Shown here: in pieces, positions 24,379-32,026 of the stretch
Numbering within the stretch: the first letter of the stretch is position 1
Layout: each line of letters opens with the position of its first letter
Assembly (NCBI GenBank): GCA_902799905.1
Contig: CADCCB010000043.1
Location: 1-43,116 of the forward strand
Length of the DNA stretch: 43,116 nt
Reading direction: 5' to 3'
DNA from: an uncultured Prevotellaceae bacterium
GTDB taxonomy: Bacteria > Bacteroidota > Bacteroidia > Bacteroidales > Bacteroidaceae
Notes under the pieces: generated by a model
Told to the model about the DNA's origin: nothing
Databases searched by the model: none
What the model saw: only the letters and a program-made list of their open reading frames with translations
Position numbers and translations under genes: made by a program

Positions 24379-24421
24379 GGAAAAAAAACAGAATACGGGT
24401 AGGTCGTCGGTGTTAAAAAAA

Positions 24422-25354
24422 CTAAAGAGAGGTGTTTGTGTATACTGCAATGCTATTATTTGCGTAGTGATGAAGGTCACGTAAGCGAATATTTGGTGGT
24501 AATTTTGGGGCTCGTGTCCCTCCGTTGACAGTAATGGTAGACGTCTCTATGCGAATTTCATCCCACAGGTTTTGCGTAAGGAACGATTCCAATGTCTTGC
24601 GTCCGCCTTCCACGATGAGTGACTGGATGTTGTGGTCGTATAGCGACTCCAGATTCAATGGATGTTGACGGTCTATGATTAGTCGTTTGGGATCTGGACC
24701 GAACCAGTGTCGGACGGTCAGTTGTGGATGTTCACGTTCATCGGTAATCCGCCCAACGAGAATGGCATCCTCTTCAGCGCGAAGTCTATGGGAGAGCATC
24801 TGAGTAAATGGTGACGAGATGGCCAGTGCGTGTTCATTATTATCGATGAAACCGTTGGCCGTCTGAGCCCATTTCAAGATGATATATGGCCGATGGAATC
24901 GATGAAAAATGAAGAATCTGCGGTTCAGTTCTCTGCATTCTTCTTCGAGGACGCCTACAGTCACATATATGCCTGCATCACGTAATTTTTGAATACCCCG
25001 ACCCTGCACCTCTGCATATTCGTCAATGCAGCCGACGACCACTCGCCGTATGCCCTTTCGGATGATTAGATCGGCACAAGGAGGGGTCTTGCCATAATGT
25101 GAACAAGGCTCTAGTGAGACGTACATAGTTGATTCTCTCAGTAACGACTCGTCTTCAGGACATACAGAGGCAAAGGCGTTCACTTCGGCGTGTCCTTGAC
25201 CGCAGCGCACGTGATATCCCTCACCAATAATGCGTGGAGTGGGTGATGGTGCTACTATCACTGCACCAACCATTGGATTTGGCTTGGCGTTCTGTCGTCC
25301 ATTTTGCGCCAATTGCAGACAGCGGCGCATGTATTGTTCGTCTTCCGTCATCAT
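24422..25354 (-). CDS. ribD: Bifunctional riboflavin biosynthesis deaminase/reductase
   Basis: The 310 residues have a cytidine-deaminase-like N-domain with zinc ligands HAEVNAF and PCSHYGKTPPCADLI, then a reductase domain (from about 150) with PYIILKWAQTANGFI and LIVEGGRKTLESFL. RibD deaminates and then reduces the pyrimidine intermediate made by GTP cyclohydrolase II. The protein is slightly shorter than the E. coli enzyme, mainly at the C-terminus. The start MMTEDEQYMRRCLQLA fits the family. It lies 40 bp after the RNase H-like gene. Confidence 0.93.
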   Translation of the reverse strand: MMTEDEQYMRRCLQLAQNGRQNAKPNPMVGAVIVAPSPTPRIIGEGYHVRCGQGHAEVNAFASVCPEDESLLRESTMYVSLEPCSHYGKTPPCADLIIRKGIRRVVVGCIDEYAEVQGRGIQKLRDAGIYVTVGVLEEECRELNRRFFIFHRFHRPYIILKWAQTANGFIDNNEHALAISSPFTQMLSHRLRAEEDAILVGRITDEREHPQLTVRHWFGPDPKRLIIDRQHPLNLESLYDHNIQSLIVEGGRKTLESFLTQNLWDEIRIETSTITVNGGTRAPKLPPNIRLRDLHHYANNSIAVYTNTSL

Positions 25355-25394
25355 ATATGGCTTATATTTATGGTGGGATGTCGTGCCGTTATGT

Positions 25395-25853
25395 CTATTT
25401 GCGTCCGAAGTCTGCGGGTACCTCGCCCCAATGTTTGGTCTCCCATTTGATGATGGGGTTGCGGAAGTTGTGAGTGCGTAGCCAGTTCTCTGCGCGTTGG
25501 ATAATCTGGTAGAGAGGCTCTGTGTCTGGGGTTCGCTCTAGTTTAGTCTTGCACTGTCGCTTGTGCACCCATAAGATGGCATTGTAGGAGTCCGAGTAGA
25601 TGGTCTTGTCGTACAACCCTTTCTGCCAGCAGAGTGCCAGGGCGTGAACGATCGCCAAGAACTCACCTATGTTGTTTGTTCCCTTCATAGGGCCGAAATG
25701 AAACACCTGTGCACCCGTCTGCAGGTCAATAGCCTGGTACTCCATAGGTCCAGGGTTGCCGCTGCAGGCAGCATCCACAGCCCACGCGTCTGCCCTTACC
25801 TCCATGGGCAAGGGCAGTACTGTGTCGTGTCTATAGTCGGGAGGATTCTGCAT
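25395..25853 (-). CDS. RNase H1-type nuclease
   Basis: The 152 residues form an RNase H fold: first strand AWAVDAACSGNPGPMEYQ with the catalytic Asp, NNIGEFLAIVHAL with the Glu, IYSDSYNAILWV with the second Asp, and a final VPADFGRK with a C-terminal Asp in place of the common HxxxxxN.xAD. It should cut RNA in RNA-DNA hybrids. It lacks the N-terminal hybrid-binding domain of many Bacteroidetes RNase H proteins. It starts 37 bp after argS ends and precedes ribD. Confidence 0.82.
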   Translation of the reverse strand: MQNPPDYRHDTVLPLPMEVRADAWAVDAACSGNPGPMEYQAIDLQTGAQVFHFGPMKGTNNIGEFLAIVHALALCWQKGLYDKTIYSDSYNAILWVHKRQCKTKLERTPDTEPLYQIIQRAENWLRTHNFRNPIIKWETKHWGEVPADFGRK

Positions 25854-25890
25854 AGTCGTTCGGTTTGTTGCGACTCAGTCGCAACATACT

Positions 25891-27665
25891 TTACATGCGC
25901 TCGGGTACCTCGATACCCAGCAGGCCCATGGCGTTTTTGATGATCTTGGCAACGTTCTTGGCCAGCATCAGGCGGACGGCCTTCTTCTGCTCATCGGGTT
26001 CGTTGAGGATTGTGAAGTCGTGGTAGAACTGGTTGAACACCTTGGTCAACTCATAGCAGTAGTTGGCGATGCCAGAGGGAGAATAGTCCTTACCAGCCTG
26101 CTCCACGGCAGCACCAAACTCAGACATCTTCTGGATGAGCTCGATTTCCTTAGAGGTGAGAGGTGAGGGGTTAGAGGTGAGAGAATAGTTCGTTCCCTCG
26201 GCCTTGCGCAGGATACTGCGGATACGAGCGTAGGTGTACTGGATGAAAGGACCGGTATTACCATTGAAGTCGATACTCTCTTCGGGGTTGAACAGCATAT
26301 TTTTGCGTGCGTCCACCTTCAGGATGAAGTACTTCAGGGCACCCATACCCACGATGCGGGCAATCTCGCGGCGCTCCTCCTCGGTCATATCGTCAAACTT
26401 ACCCAGTTCCATAGAGGTCTTGTAGGCATCCTCTACCATCAGAGCCATCAGGTCGTCGGCATCCACCACCGTTCCCTCACGGCTCTTCATCTTACCATTG
26501 GGCAGTTCCACCATACCGTAAGAGAAGTGAACGAGTTCCTTGCCCCATTTGAAGCCCAGGCGGTCCAGCAGGATAGAAAGCACCTGGAAGTGGTAGTTCT
26601 GCTCGTTGCCCACGACGTAGATCATTTTGTCGATGGGGTAGTCCTGGAAACGCATCTCGGCAGTACCGATGTCCTGCGTCATATATACTGAGGTGCCATC
26701 AGAACGCAGCAGCAACTTCTGGTCCAAACCTTCGTTGGTGAGGTCGGCCCATACTGAGTTGTCCTCGTGGCGCTCGAAGAGACCCTTGGCGAGTCCTTCC
26801 TCTACCTTGGCCTTACCCTTCAGGTAGGTCTGACTCTCGTAGTAGATCTTATCGAAACCAACGCCCATCTTTTTGTAGGTCTCGTCGAAACCGGCATACA
26901 CCCAGTTGTTCATCTTTTCCCACAAGGCGCGAACCTCGGGGTCGTTATTCTCCCATTTCACCAGCATCTCGTGGGCCTCCTTAATCAGTGGAGCCTCCTG
27001 CTTGGCTTTTTCTTCGGCCTGCTCAGCGGGTAAACCGCTGGCCACATACTGGGCGGTCAGTTCCTTCACCTCCTCACGATAGTGCTTGTCGAAAGCCACG
27101 TAGTAGTCACCAATCAGGTGGTCGCCCTTCTTGCCGGACGATTCGGGTGTCTCGCCGTTGCCGTACTTCAACCAAGCCAGCATAGACTTACAGATATGAA
27201 TACCGCGGTCGTTCACGATGTTGGTCTTCACCACCTTGTTGCCGTTGGCCTCCATAATCTGAGCCAGCGACCAACCCAGCAGGTTGTTGCGCACATGACC
27301 AAGGTGCAGGGGCTTGTTGGTGAACCCTCGTCCACTCTTTTCATGCCGAAACGATCGTCCTGATCGATGGCCTGGAGCAGTTGCAGCCAGGCTCTCTCAC
27401 CGATGCTCAGGTTCAGGAACCCTTTTACGACGTTGAATTTCTCGATGGCCGAACAATTGTCGACCAGATACTGGCCAATCTCCTGAGCCGTTTGCTCGGG
27501 CGATTTCTTGGCAGCCTTCACAAAGGGGAAAACCACCAGTGTCAGGTTACCCTCAAACTCGCTGCGTGTCTTCTGCAGCTGCAACATCTTTTCACTTGCC
27601 TCCATGCCGTAGAGTGCCTTCACGGCCTCGCCAGCGGCTTGACTTATTAGTGTCTCTATATTCAT
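25891..27665 (-). pseudogene. argS: Arginyl-tRNA synthetase, split by a frameshifting deletion just before the HIGH motif
   Basis: Two frames together make ArgS. The N-terminal part (27665 to about 27320) carries the tRNA-recognition domain and ends in GMKRVDEGSPT before going out of frame at 27228. The C-terminal part continues from about 27325 to 25891 with NKPLHLGHVRNNLLGW (HIGH motif HLGH), the rest of the catalytic core and the DALR-like end. Relatives have about 12 more residues (PTVMVEYSSPNTN-like) between the halves. Here ACCAAC (27316-27321) appears once where two copies would flank them, so a deletion of about 34 bp between short repeats explains the break. ArgS is essential, so this is either an assembly error or a defect covered by another copy. 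Confidence 0.85.
26153..26187. repeat. 7-bp tandem repeat inside argS
   Basis: GAGGTGA, GAGGTGA, GGGGTTA, GAGGTGA, GAGAATA follow each other in phase on the plus strand. On the coding strand they give TNYSLTSNPSPLTS in a surface loop of ArgS. The low-complexity peptide supports repeat expansion in coding DNA. Confidence 0.5.
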
Positions 27666-27694
27666 ATCCTATACCTATTTTTATTTATGGGGTG

Positions 27695-27726
27695 CAAAGG
27701 TACTATATTTTCCTGATATTGGCAAA
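27695..27726 (-). promoter_or_regulatory. Promoter of argS
   Basis: On the minus strand, TTTG (27723-27726), 20 nt, TACCTTTG (27695-27702), about 30 bp before the argS ATG at 27665. It looks intact although the gene is broken. Confidence 0.75.
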
Positions 27727-27816
27727 TAACGGACAAAAATTTTTGTTTTATTCAACAGGAAGGTGTACTGGTTGGTTAAAAAAATATAAAAAACATATCT
27801 CTTGGAGTCTCTGTTG

Positions 27817-27847
27817 TTTCGTAAAAGAAGAAAAAGCAGTACCTTTG
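27817..27847 (+). promoter_or_regulatory. Promoter of the rplM-rpsI operon
   Basis: TTTC (27817-27820), 19 nt, TACCTTTG (27840-27847). It is divergent from the argS promoter 90 bp away. The predicted leader before rplM is about 150 nt. Confidence 0.65.
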
Positions 27848-27854
27848 CAGTCCG

Positions 27855-28001
27855 ATTATTTGGGGAGAGTCTTAGAATCCCCGCGGGCGTCGTGTAAATA
27901 GTGCGCATCTTTGGCCGGATGGCACGGTTTGTGAATCGGCGTTCACACAAGTAAACTTTATAAAGTAAAAGAACTGTTTTTTAGTAAATTTAAACGAAGA
28001 A
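27855..28001 (+). promoter_or_regulatory. Structured leader of rplM, candidate ribosomal-protein autoregulation site
   Basis: The 5' leader contains GGGGA (27862-27866) pairing with TCCCC (27878-27882), and a second hairpin GTGAA-TCGGCG-TTCAC (27931-27946) flanked by TT/AA extensions. Leaders of this length before L13-S9 operons often bind the encoded protein. I cannot assign it to a named leader family. Confidence 0.4.
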
Positions 28002-28463
28002 ATGAACACTTTAAGTTACAAGACCGTCTCAATTAACAAGGAGACAGCCAAGAAGGAGTGGGTCGTCATAGATGCTACCGATCAGGTGGTTGGTCGTCTC
28101 GCTTCTAAGGTCGCAAAGTTGATTCGTGGCAAGTATAAGCCCAGTTTCACTCCGCACGTTGATTGCGGCGACAATGTCATCATTATTAATGCTGCCAAGG
28201 TGAAGTTCACCGGCAAAAAGGAGACTGATAAAGTCTACACCCGTTATACTGGCTATCCTGGTGGTCAGCGTTTCAATACTCCCGCAGAACTGCGCAAGCG
28301 TCCTGATGGTATTGACCGTATCATTCGTCATGCCGTGAAGGGTATGCTGCCCAAAGGCCCTCTCGGCCGCAGCCTGCTGAACAACCTCTATGTATATGAG
28401 GGTACAGAGCACAAGCACGAGGCTCAGCAGCCAAAGGCTATTGATATTAACCAGTATAAATAA
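28002..28463 (+). CDS. rplM: 50S ribosomal protein L13
   Basis: The 153-residue protein has family signatures WVVIDATDQVVGRLASKVA, GDNVIIINAAKVKFTGKK and MLPKGPLGRSLLNNLYVYEG. It is an early-assembling large-subunit protein. The start MNTLSYKTVSINKETAKKEW is typical of Bacteroidetes L13. rpsI begins 12 bp later, the universal L13-S9 pair. Confidence 0.97.
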   Translation: MNTLSYKTVSINKETAKKEWVVIDATDQVVGRLASKVAKLIRGKYKPSFTPHVDCGDNVIIINAAKVKFTGKKETDKVYTRYTGYPGGQRFNTPAELRKRPDGIDRIIRHAVKGMLPKGPLGRSLLNNLYVYEGTEHKHEAQQPKAIDINQYK

Positions 28464-28475
28464 TAATAGGTAAAG

Positions 28476-28862
28476 ATGGAAGTTATTAACGCAATAGGTC
28501 GTCGCAAGAGTTCAGTGGCTCGCGTTTATCTGTCAGAAGGTACTGGCAAGATTACGATCAACAAGAAGGATTTAACCGAATATTTCCCCTCCGCTATTCT
28601 GCAGTATGTGGTGAAGCAGCCGCTGAACCTGCTGGAGTGTGCAGAGAAGTATGACATCAAGGTGAACCTCGACGGTGGCGGTTTCACAGGTCAGAGCCAG
28701 GCTCTCCGTTTGGCAATTGCCCGTGCACTGGTCAAGGTGAACGCCGAGGATAAGAAGGCATTGAAAGATCAGGGCTTCCTCACACGTGATAGCCGTGAGG
28801 TAGAACGTAAGAAGCCGGGTCGTCCCAAGGCACGTCGTCGCTTCCAGTTCAGTAAGCGTTAA
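28476..28862 (+). CDS. rpsI: 30S ribosomal protein S9
   Basis: The 128 residues include the S9 signatures AIGRRKSSVARVYL, GGGFTGQSQALRLAIARAL and the basic C-terminal tail RPKARRRFQFSKR that reaches the P-site tRNA. It follows rplM closely and is followed by a 157-bp gap with a 9-bp repeat array before rpsB. Confidence 0.97.
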   Translation: MEVINAIGRRKSSVARVYLSEGTGKITINKKDLTEYFPSAILQYVVKQPLNLLECAEKYDIKVNLDGGGFTGQSQALRLAIARALVKVNAEDKKALKDQGFLTRDSREVERKKPGRPKARRRFQFSKR

Positions 28863-28909
28863 TCATACTGGACTACGTTTAGTATCTAAACTGGTGGGAT
28901 TCGTTCTGG

Positions 28910-28945
28910 AGATTCTAGATTTTCTAGATAGTCTAGTTGTTCTAG
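28910..28945. repeat. Array of four 9-bp units ending in CTAG
   Basis: AGATTCTAG, ATTTTCTAG, ATAGTCTAG, TTGTTCTAG follow in exact 9-bp phase between rpsI and rpsB. It resembles the 8-bp arrays elsewhere but has a different core and period. CTAG is usually rare in bacterial DNA, which makes four copies in 36 bp stand out. Confidence 0.7.
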
Positions 28946-29019
28946 AGTTGACTACCTGTCAGTTGATCAAACAAAGATTAAAAAGAAAGTAAACAACAAA
29001 ATTAAAGCAATTAAAAAAA

Positions 29020-29844
29020 ATGGCAAGAACAAATTTTGACCAATTGCTGCAGGCTGGCTGCCACTTTGGCCACCTGAAGCGTAAGTGGAACCCCGCCATG
29101 GCTCCTTATATCTACACTGAGCGCAATGGTATTCACATTATCGATCTGCACAAGACCGTAGTAAAGATTGATGATGCTGCAGAGGCATTGAAGAACATTG
29201 CCCGTCAGGGTAAGAAAATCCTCTTCGTAGGTACTAAGAAACAGACTAAAGAAGTGATTGCCGAGAAGGCAACCAGCGTGAATATGCCTTACGTCATCGA
29301 GCGTTGGCCCGGTGGCATGCTCACCAACTTCCCCACCATCCGTAAGGCTGTGAAGAAGATGGCAACTATCGACAAACTGATGAGCGACGGTACTTTCGGC
29401 AACCTGTCTAAGCGTGAATTGCTGCAGGTGACCCGTCAGCGTGCCAAGTTGGAGAAGAACCTCGGTTCTATCGTTGACCTGACTCGTCTGCCCAGCGCCC
29501 TCTTTGTCGTTGACGTGATGAAGGAGCATATTGCCGTGGCTGAGGCAAACCGTCTGGGTATCCCCGTGTTCGGTATTGTCGACACCAACTCTGATCCTAA
29601 GAACATTGACTTCGTGATTCCTGCCAACGATGATGCCAAGGATAGCGTAGAGGCAGTTTTGAATGCCTGCTGTGCTGCCATCGCTGAAGGTTTGGAGGAG
29701 CGCAAGGCCGAGAAGGCAGACGAGAAGGCTGCTGAGGCTCAGGCTGAGGGCGAGGCTGAAGAGGTGAAGCCCAAGCGTACTCGTCGTGCTCGTAAGGATG
29801 AAGAGGCTCCCGTGGCTGAGGAGGAGGCTCCTGCTGCTGAGTAA
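29020..29844 (+). CDS. rpsB: 30S ribosomal protein S2
   Basis: The 274 residues begin with FDQLLQAGCHFGHLKRKWNP and include the family segments IDLHKTVVKIDDAA, VIERWPGGMLTNF and PVFGIVDTNSDPK. After about residue 225 comes an Ala/Glu/Lys-rich extension (EERKAEKADEKAAEAQ..., ending EEEAPAAE), a feature common in Bacteroidetes S2. It is the first of the S2/EF-Ts pair; the gap to tsf holds an 8-bp repeat array. Confidence 0.97.
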   Translation: MARTNFDQLLQAGCHFGHLKRKWNPAMAPYIYTERNGIHIIDLHKTVVKIDDAAEALKNIARQGKKILFVGTKKQTKEVIAEKATSVNMPYVIERWPGGMLTNFPTIRKAVKKMATIDKLMSDGTFGNLSKRELLQVTRQRAKLEKNLGSIVDLTRLPSALFVVDVMKEHIAVAEANRLGIPVFGIVDTNSDPKNIDFVIPANDDAKDSVEAVLNACCAAIAEGLEERKAEKADEKAAEAQAEGEAEEVKPKRTRRARKDEEAPVAEEEAPAAE

Positions 29845-29907
29845 TAATCTCGTAACCTCGTATCTCGTGACATCGTAATATCGAGACATCGAAATATCGA
29901 GATATCG
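29845..29907. repeat. Array of eight 7-8-bp units ending in TCG
   Basis: Immediately after the rpsB stop: TAATCTCG, TAACCTCG, TATCTCG, TGACATCG, TAATATCG, AGACATCG, AAATATCG, AGATATCG. Seven are octamers and one has lost a base. Its reverse complement resembles the arrays at 17282 and 38430. Only about 30 bp separate the end of the array from the tsf start. Confidence 0.8.
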
Positions 29908-29938
29908 CAAAAAACAAAAAATTAAAGAATAAAGAATT

Positions 29939-30934
29939 ATGGCAATTTCAATTGAAGATATCAAGAAACTGCGCGCTATGACCGGTGCTGGTCTGGCTGA
30001 TGTGAAGAAGGCTCTGACTGAGGCTGAGGGCGATTTCGATCGTGCCAAGGAACTGCTTCGCGAGCGTGGCCTGGCTATCGCTGCCAAGCGCTCTGACCGT
30101 GAGACTTCCAATGGTTGTGTACTCGTGAAGAAGGTGAATGGCTTTGCTGCTACTATCGCCCTGAAGTGCGAGACTGACTTCGTGGCCAATGGTGCTGACT
30201 TCATCGCTCTGACCCAGTCTATCCTTGATGCCGCCGTCGCTGCCAAGTGTGCCGATCTGGAGGCTGTCAAGGCTCTTAGCATCAATGGTCAGACTGCTCA
30301 GGATGCTGTGACCCAGCGTTCGGGTATCACTGGTGAGAAGATGGAACTTGACGGTTATCTGACCCTCGAGGGTGAGAATGTTGAGGTCTACGATCACATG
30401 GGTAAGCACGTTCTCTGCACCATGGTTCAGACCAACAAGGAGAATGCAGAGGTCGGTCACAAACTGGCTATGCAGGTTGCAGCCATGAAGCCCGTGGCTT
30501 TGAATGCTGAGCAGGTAGACCAGAAGATTCTTGACGAGGAGTACAAGACTGCTGTTGAGAAGACCAAACTGGAGCAGGTTGAGAAGTATGTGGAGATGAA
30601 ACTCAAGAAGGCTGGCATCAACCCCAACCTTGTTGACAGCGAAGACCACATCGAGAGCAACATGGCTAAGGGATGGCTCACTCAGGCTCAGGCTGATGAG
30701 GCTCGTAAACTGATTGAGGCTTCTAAGGCTGAGGGTGAGGCCCAGTTGAAGATGCCTATGATTGAGAACATCGCCAAGGGTCGTGTTCAGAAGTTCCTGA
30801 AGGAGAACTGCCTGGTTGACCAGGAGTTCCAGTTCGGTGACGGCGACAAGGCTACCGTTGGCCAGTGGCTCAAGACTCAGGACAAGGAACTCGAGATTGT
30901 AGCATTCCGTCGCTTCACGCTCGTTGCAGAATAA
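29939..30934 (+). CDS. tsf: Elongation factor Ts
   Basis: The 331-residue nucleotide exchange factor for EF-Tu has an N-terminal UBA-like domain (IKKLRAMTGAGLADVKKALTEAEGDFDRA) followed by the TDFV motif in ALKCETDFVANG. Two core subdomains and a C-terminal segment ending ELEIVAFRRFTLVAE complete it. Length is normal for Bacteroidetes EF-Ts. A terminator lies 28 bp downstream. Confidence 0.97.
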   Translation: MAISIEDIKKLRAMTGAGLADVKKALTEAEGDFDRAKELLRERGLAIAAKRSDRETSNGCVLVKKVNGFAATIALKCETDFVANGADFIALTQSILDAAVAAKCADLEAVKALSINGQTAQDAVTQRSGITGEKMELDGYLTLEGENVEVYDHMGKHVLCTMVQTNKENAEVGHKLAMQVAAMKPVALNAEQVDQKILDEEYKTAVEKTKLEQVEKYVEMKLKKAGINPNLVDSEDHIESNMAKGWLTQAQADEARKLIEASKAEGEAQLKMPMIENIAKGRVQKFLKENCLVDQEFQFGDGDKATVGQWLKTQDKELEIVAFRRFTLVAE

Positions 30935-30961
30935 TCTGGAGGTTTCTTATTAAGAATAGGA

Positions 30962-30995
30962 ATCGGCAATGTCTTACAGGCGTTGCCGATTTTTG
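30962..30995 (+). terminator. Intrinsic terminator of the rplM-tsf transcript
   Basis: ATCGGCAA (30962-30969) pairs with TTGCCGAT (30983-30990) around a 13-nt loop, followed by TTTTG. It closes the ribosomal operon. Confidence 0.75.
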
Positions 30996-31014
30996 TTTGA
31001 ACATTTGGCAGTAT

Positions 31015-31202
31015 CGATGTTTTTTCGTAACTCTGCGATAAAAATCGCGAAGATTCTCCGTCTCGGCAAAAAATAGAATAAATTCTTTTGTTTTGCTCTC
31101 GTCTTTTCGTAACTTTGCCATCAAAGATGGCGAAATTATTCCGTCTCGGCAAAAAAAAGAATAAATTCTTTTGTTTTGCTCTCGACTTTTCGTAACTTTG
31201 CA
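31015..31202 (+). promoter_or_regulatory. Two complete tandem promoters on an 83-bp repeat, with a degenerate third
   Basis: The unit contains CCGTCTCGGC, an A-rich stretch, then TTTG-N19-TAACTTTG. It occurs twice in full, with -7 boxes at 31110-31117 and 31193-31200 and the CCGTCTCGGC starts 83 bp apart. A worn copy ends in TAACTCTG near 31027. The first two -7 boxes are followed by small hairpins (GCGAT/ATCGC and GCCATC/GATGGC). All point toward the anti-sigma-like gene at 31264. Confidence 0.72.
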
Positions 31203-31263
31203 GCCAATAATTATCCTGATGATTTGTTAAAGGTCAACATATTACAAGCCTAATATTTGGTAT

Positions 31264-31695
31264 ATGAGAAAAGAAATTAAAATCAAGAACCATGTTGCAG
31301 AACTGGAGCATGTAGCCGCCTTTGTTGAGGAAATCGGCGAAGAACTGGGGCTCGACATGGAAATGCAGATGAACCTGAACCTGGTGATGGAGGAGATGGT
31401 GAGTAACGTCATCTTCTACGCCTATCCTGAGGGTGCTGAAGCCACTATCGAACTGAAGGCTGAAAGCGATGGGAAAGAACTGACGTTCGTGTTGAGTGAC
31501 AGGGGACGTGAGTTCGATCCGACTCTCAAGGATGATCTTGACGTGAACAGCAATCCCGCTGAACGTGACCTGGGCGGTATGGGCATCTACATCGTGAAGA
31601 ATATCATGAACCAGGTCAGTTATCAGCGTCTTGAGGGCAAGAATCTGCTGACTATGAAGAAAAATATTATCAACAAATCAGAAAACAACGCATAA
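31264..31695 (+). CDS. RsbW/SpoIIAB-like ATP-binding (anti-sigma-type) kinase
   Basis: The 143 residues form a GHKL ATPase domain. The N-box is in NLNLVMEEMVSNVIFYAYP, the G1 region in SDRGREFDP, and the G2 region in GGMGIYIVKNIM. There is no phosphoacceptor His, so this is the serine-kinase type that phosphorylates a STAS-domain partner. That partner is encoded 13 bp downstream. In classical systems the kinase binds a sigma factor; its target in Bacteroidetes is unclear since no such sigma is nearby. It is served by the tandem promoters at 31015-31202. Confidence 0.85.
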   Translation: MRKEIKIKNHVAELEHVAAFVEEIGEELGLDMEMQMNLNLVMEEMVSNVIFYAYPEGAEATIELKAESDGKELTFVLSDRGREFDPTLKDDLDVNSNPAERDLGGMGIYIVKNIMNQVSYQRLEGKNLLTMKKNIINKSENNA

Positions 31696-31707
31696 ATTAT
31701 TACGATT

Positions 31708-32019
31708 ATGACACAGATATTGAAAGAAGGTGGCAAGACCATCATCAAGACAGGACAACGCATTGATACGATGAATGCCGGACAGTTTGAGAAAGATATA
31801 GAGCCAGCATTGGCCGAACCGGAAGTAGACCTGGAGATGGACTGCACAGAACTGACCTATATGGCCAGTTCCGGTCTGCGTATCATTCAGAAAACCATGC
31901 GTGGGGTAATGATGAAGAAGGGTCACTTCAAGATGACCAATGTGAGCCCCGAAATCTATAAGGTGCTGGCCATGACCGGCTTTACGAAGTTTATGACTGT
32001 GGAACAAAAGCAAGCATGA
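31708..32019 (+). CDS. STAS-domain anti-sigma factor antagonist (RsbV/SpoIIAA-like)
   Basis: The 103-residue STAS domain has the phosphorylation-site motif CTELTYMASSGLRII, with serines at 54 and 55. The acidic residue usually before the serines (DSSGL) is alanine here. It should switch between binding the upstream kinase when unphosphorylated and release when phosphorylated. It sits between the kinase and a histidine kinase, with gaps of 13 and 8 bp. Confidence 0.87.
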   Translation: MTQILKEGGKTIIKTGQRIDTMNAGQFEKDIEPALAEPEVDLEMDCTELTYMASSGLRIIQKTMRGVMMKKGHFKMTNVSPEIYKVLAMTGFTKFMTVEQKQA

Positions 32020-32026
32020 TACTGAC

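Noticed and set aside
27228-27330. Programmed frameshift in argS
   Set aside because: There is no slippery heptamer or stimulatory structure at the junction, and about 12 conserved residues are missing. A deletion or assembly error explains it better.
29011-30285. 424-codon minus-strand frame opposite rpsB and tsf
   Set aside because: It lies fully antisense to two highly conserved genes and passes through the octamer array, giving a spurious RYLDISMSRYYD-like peptide.
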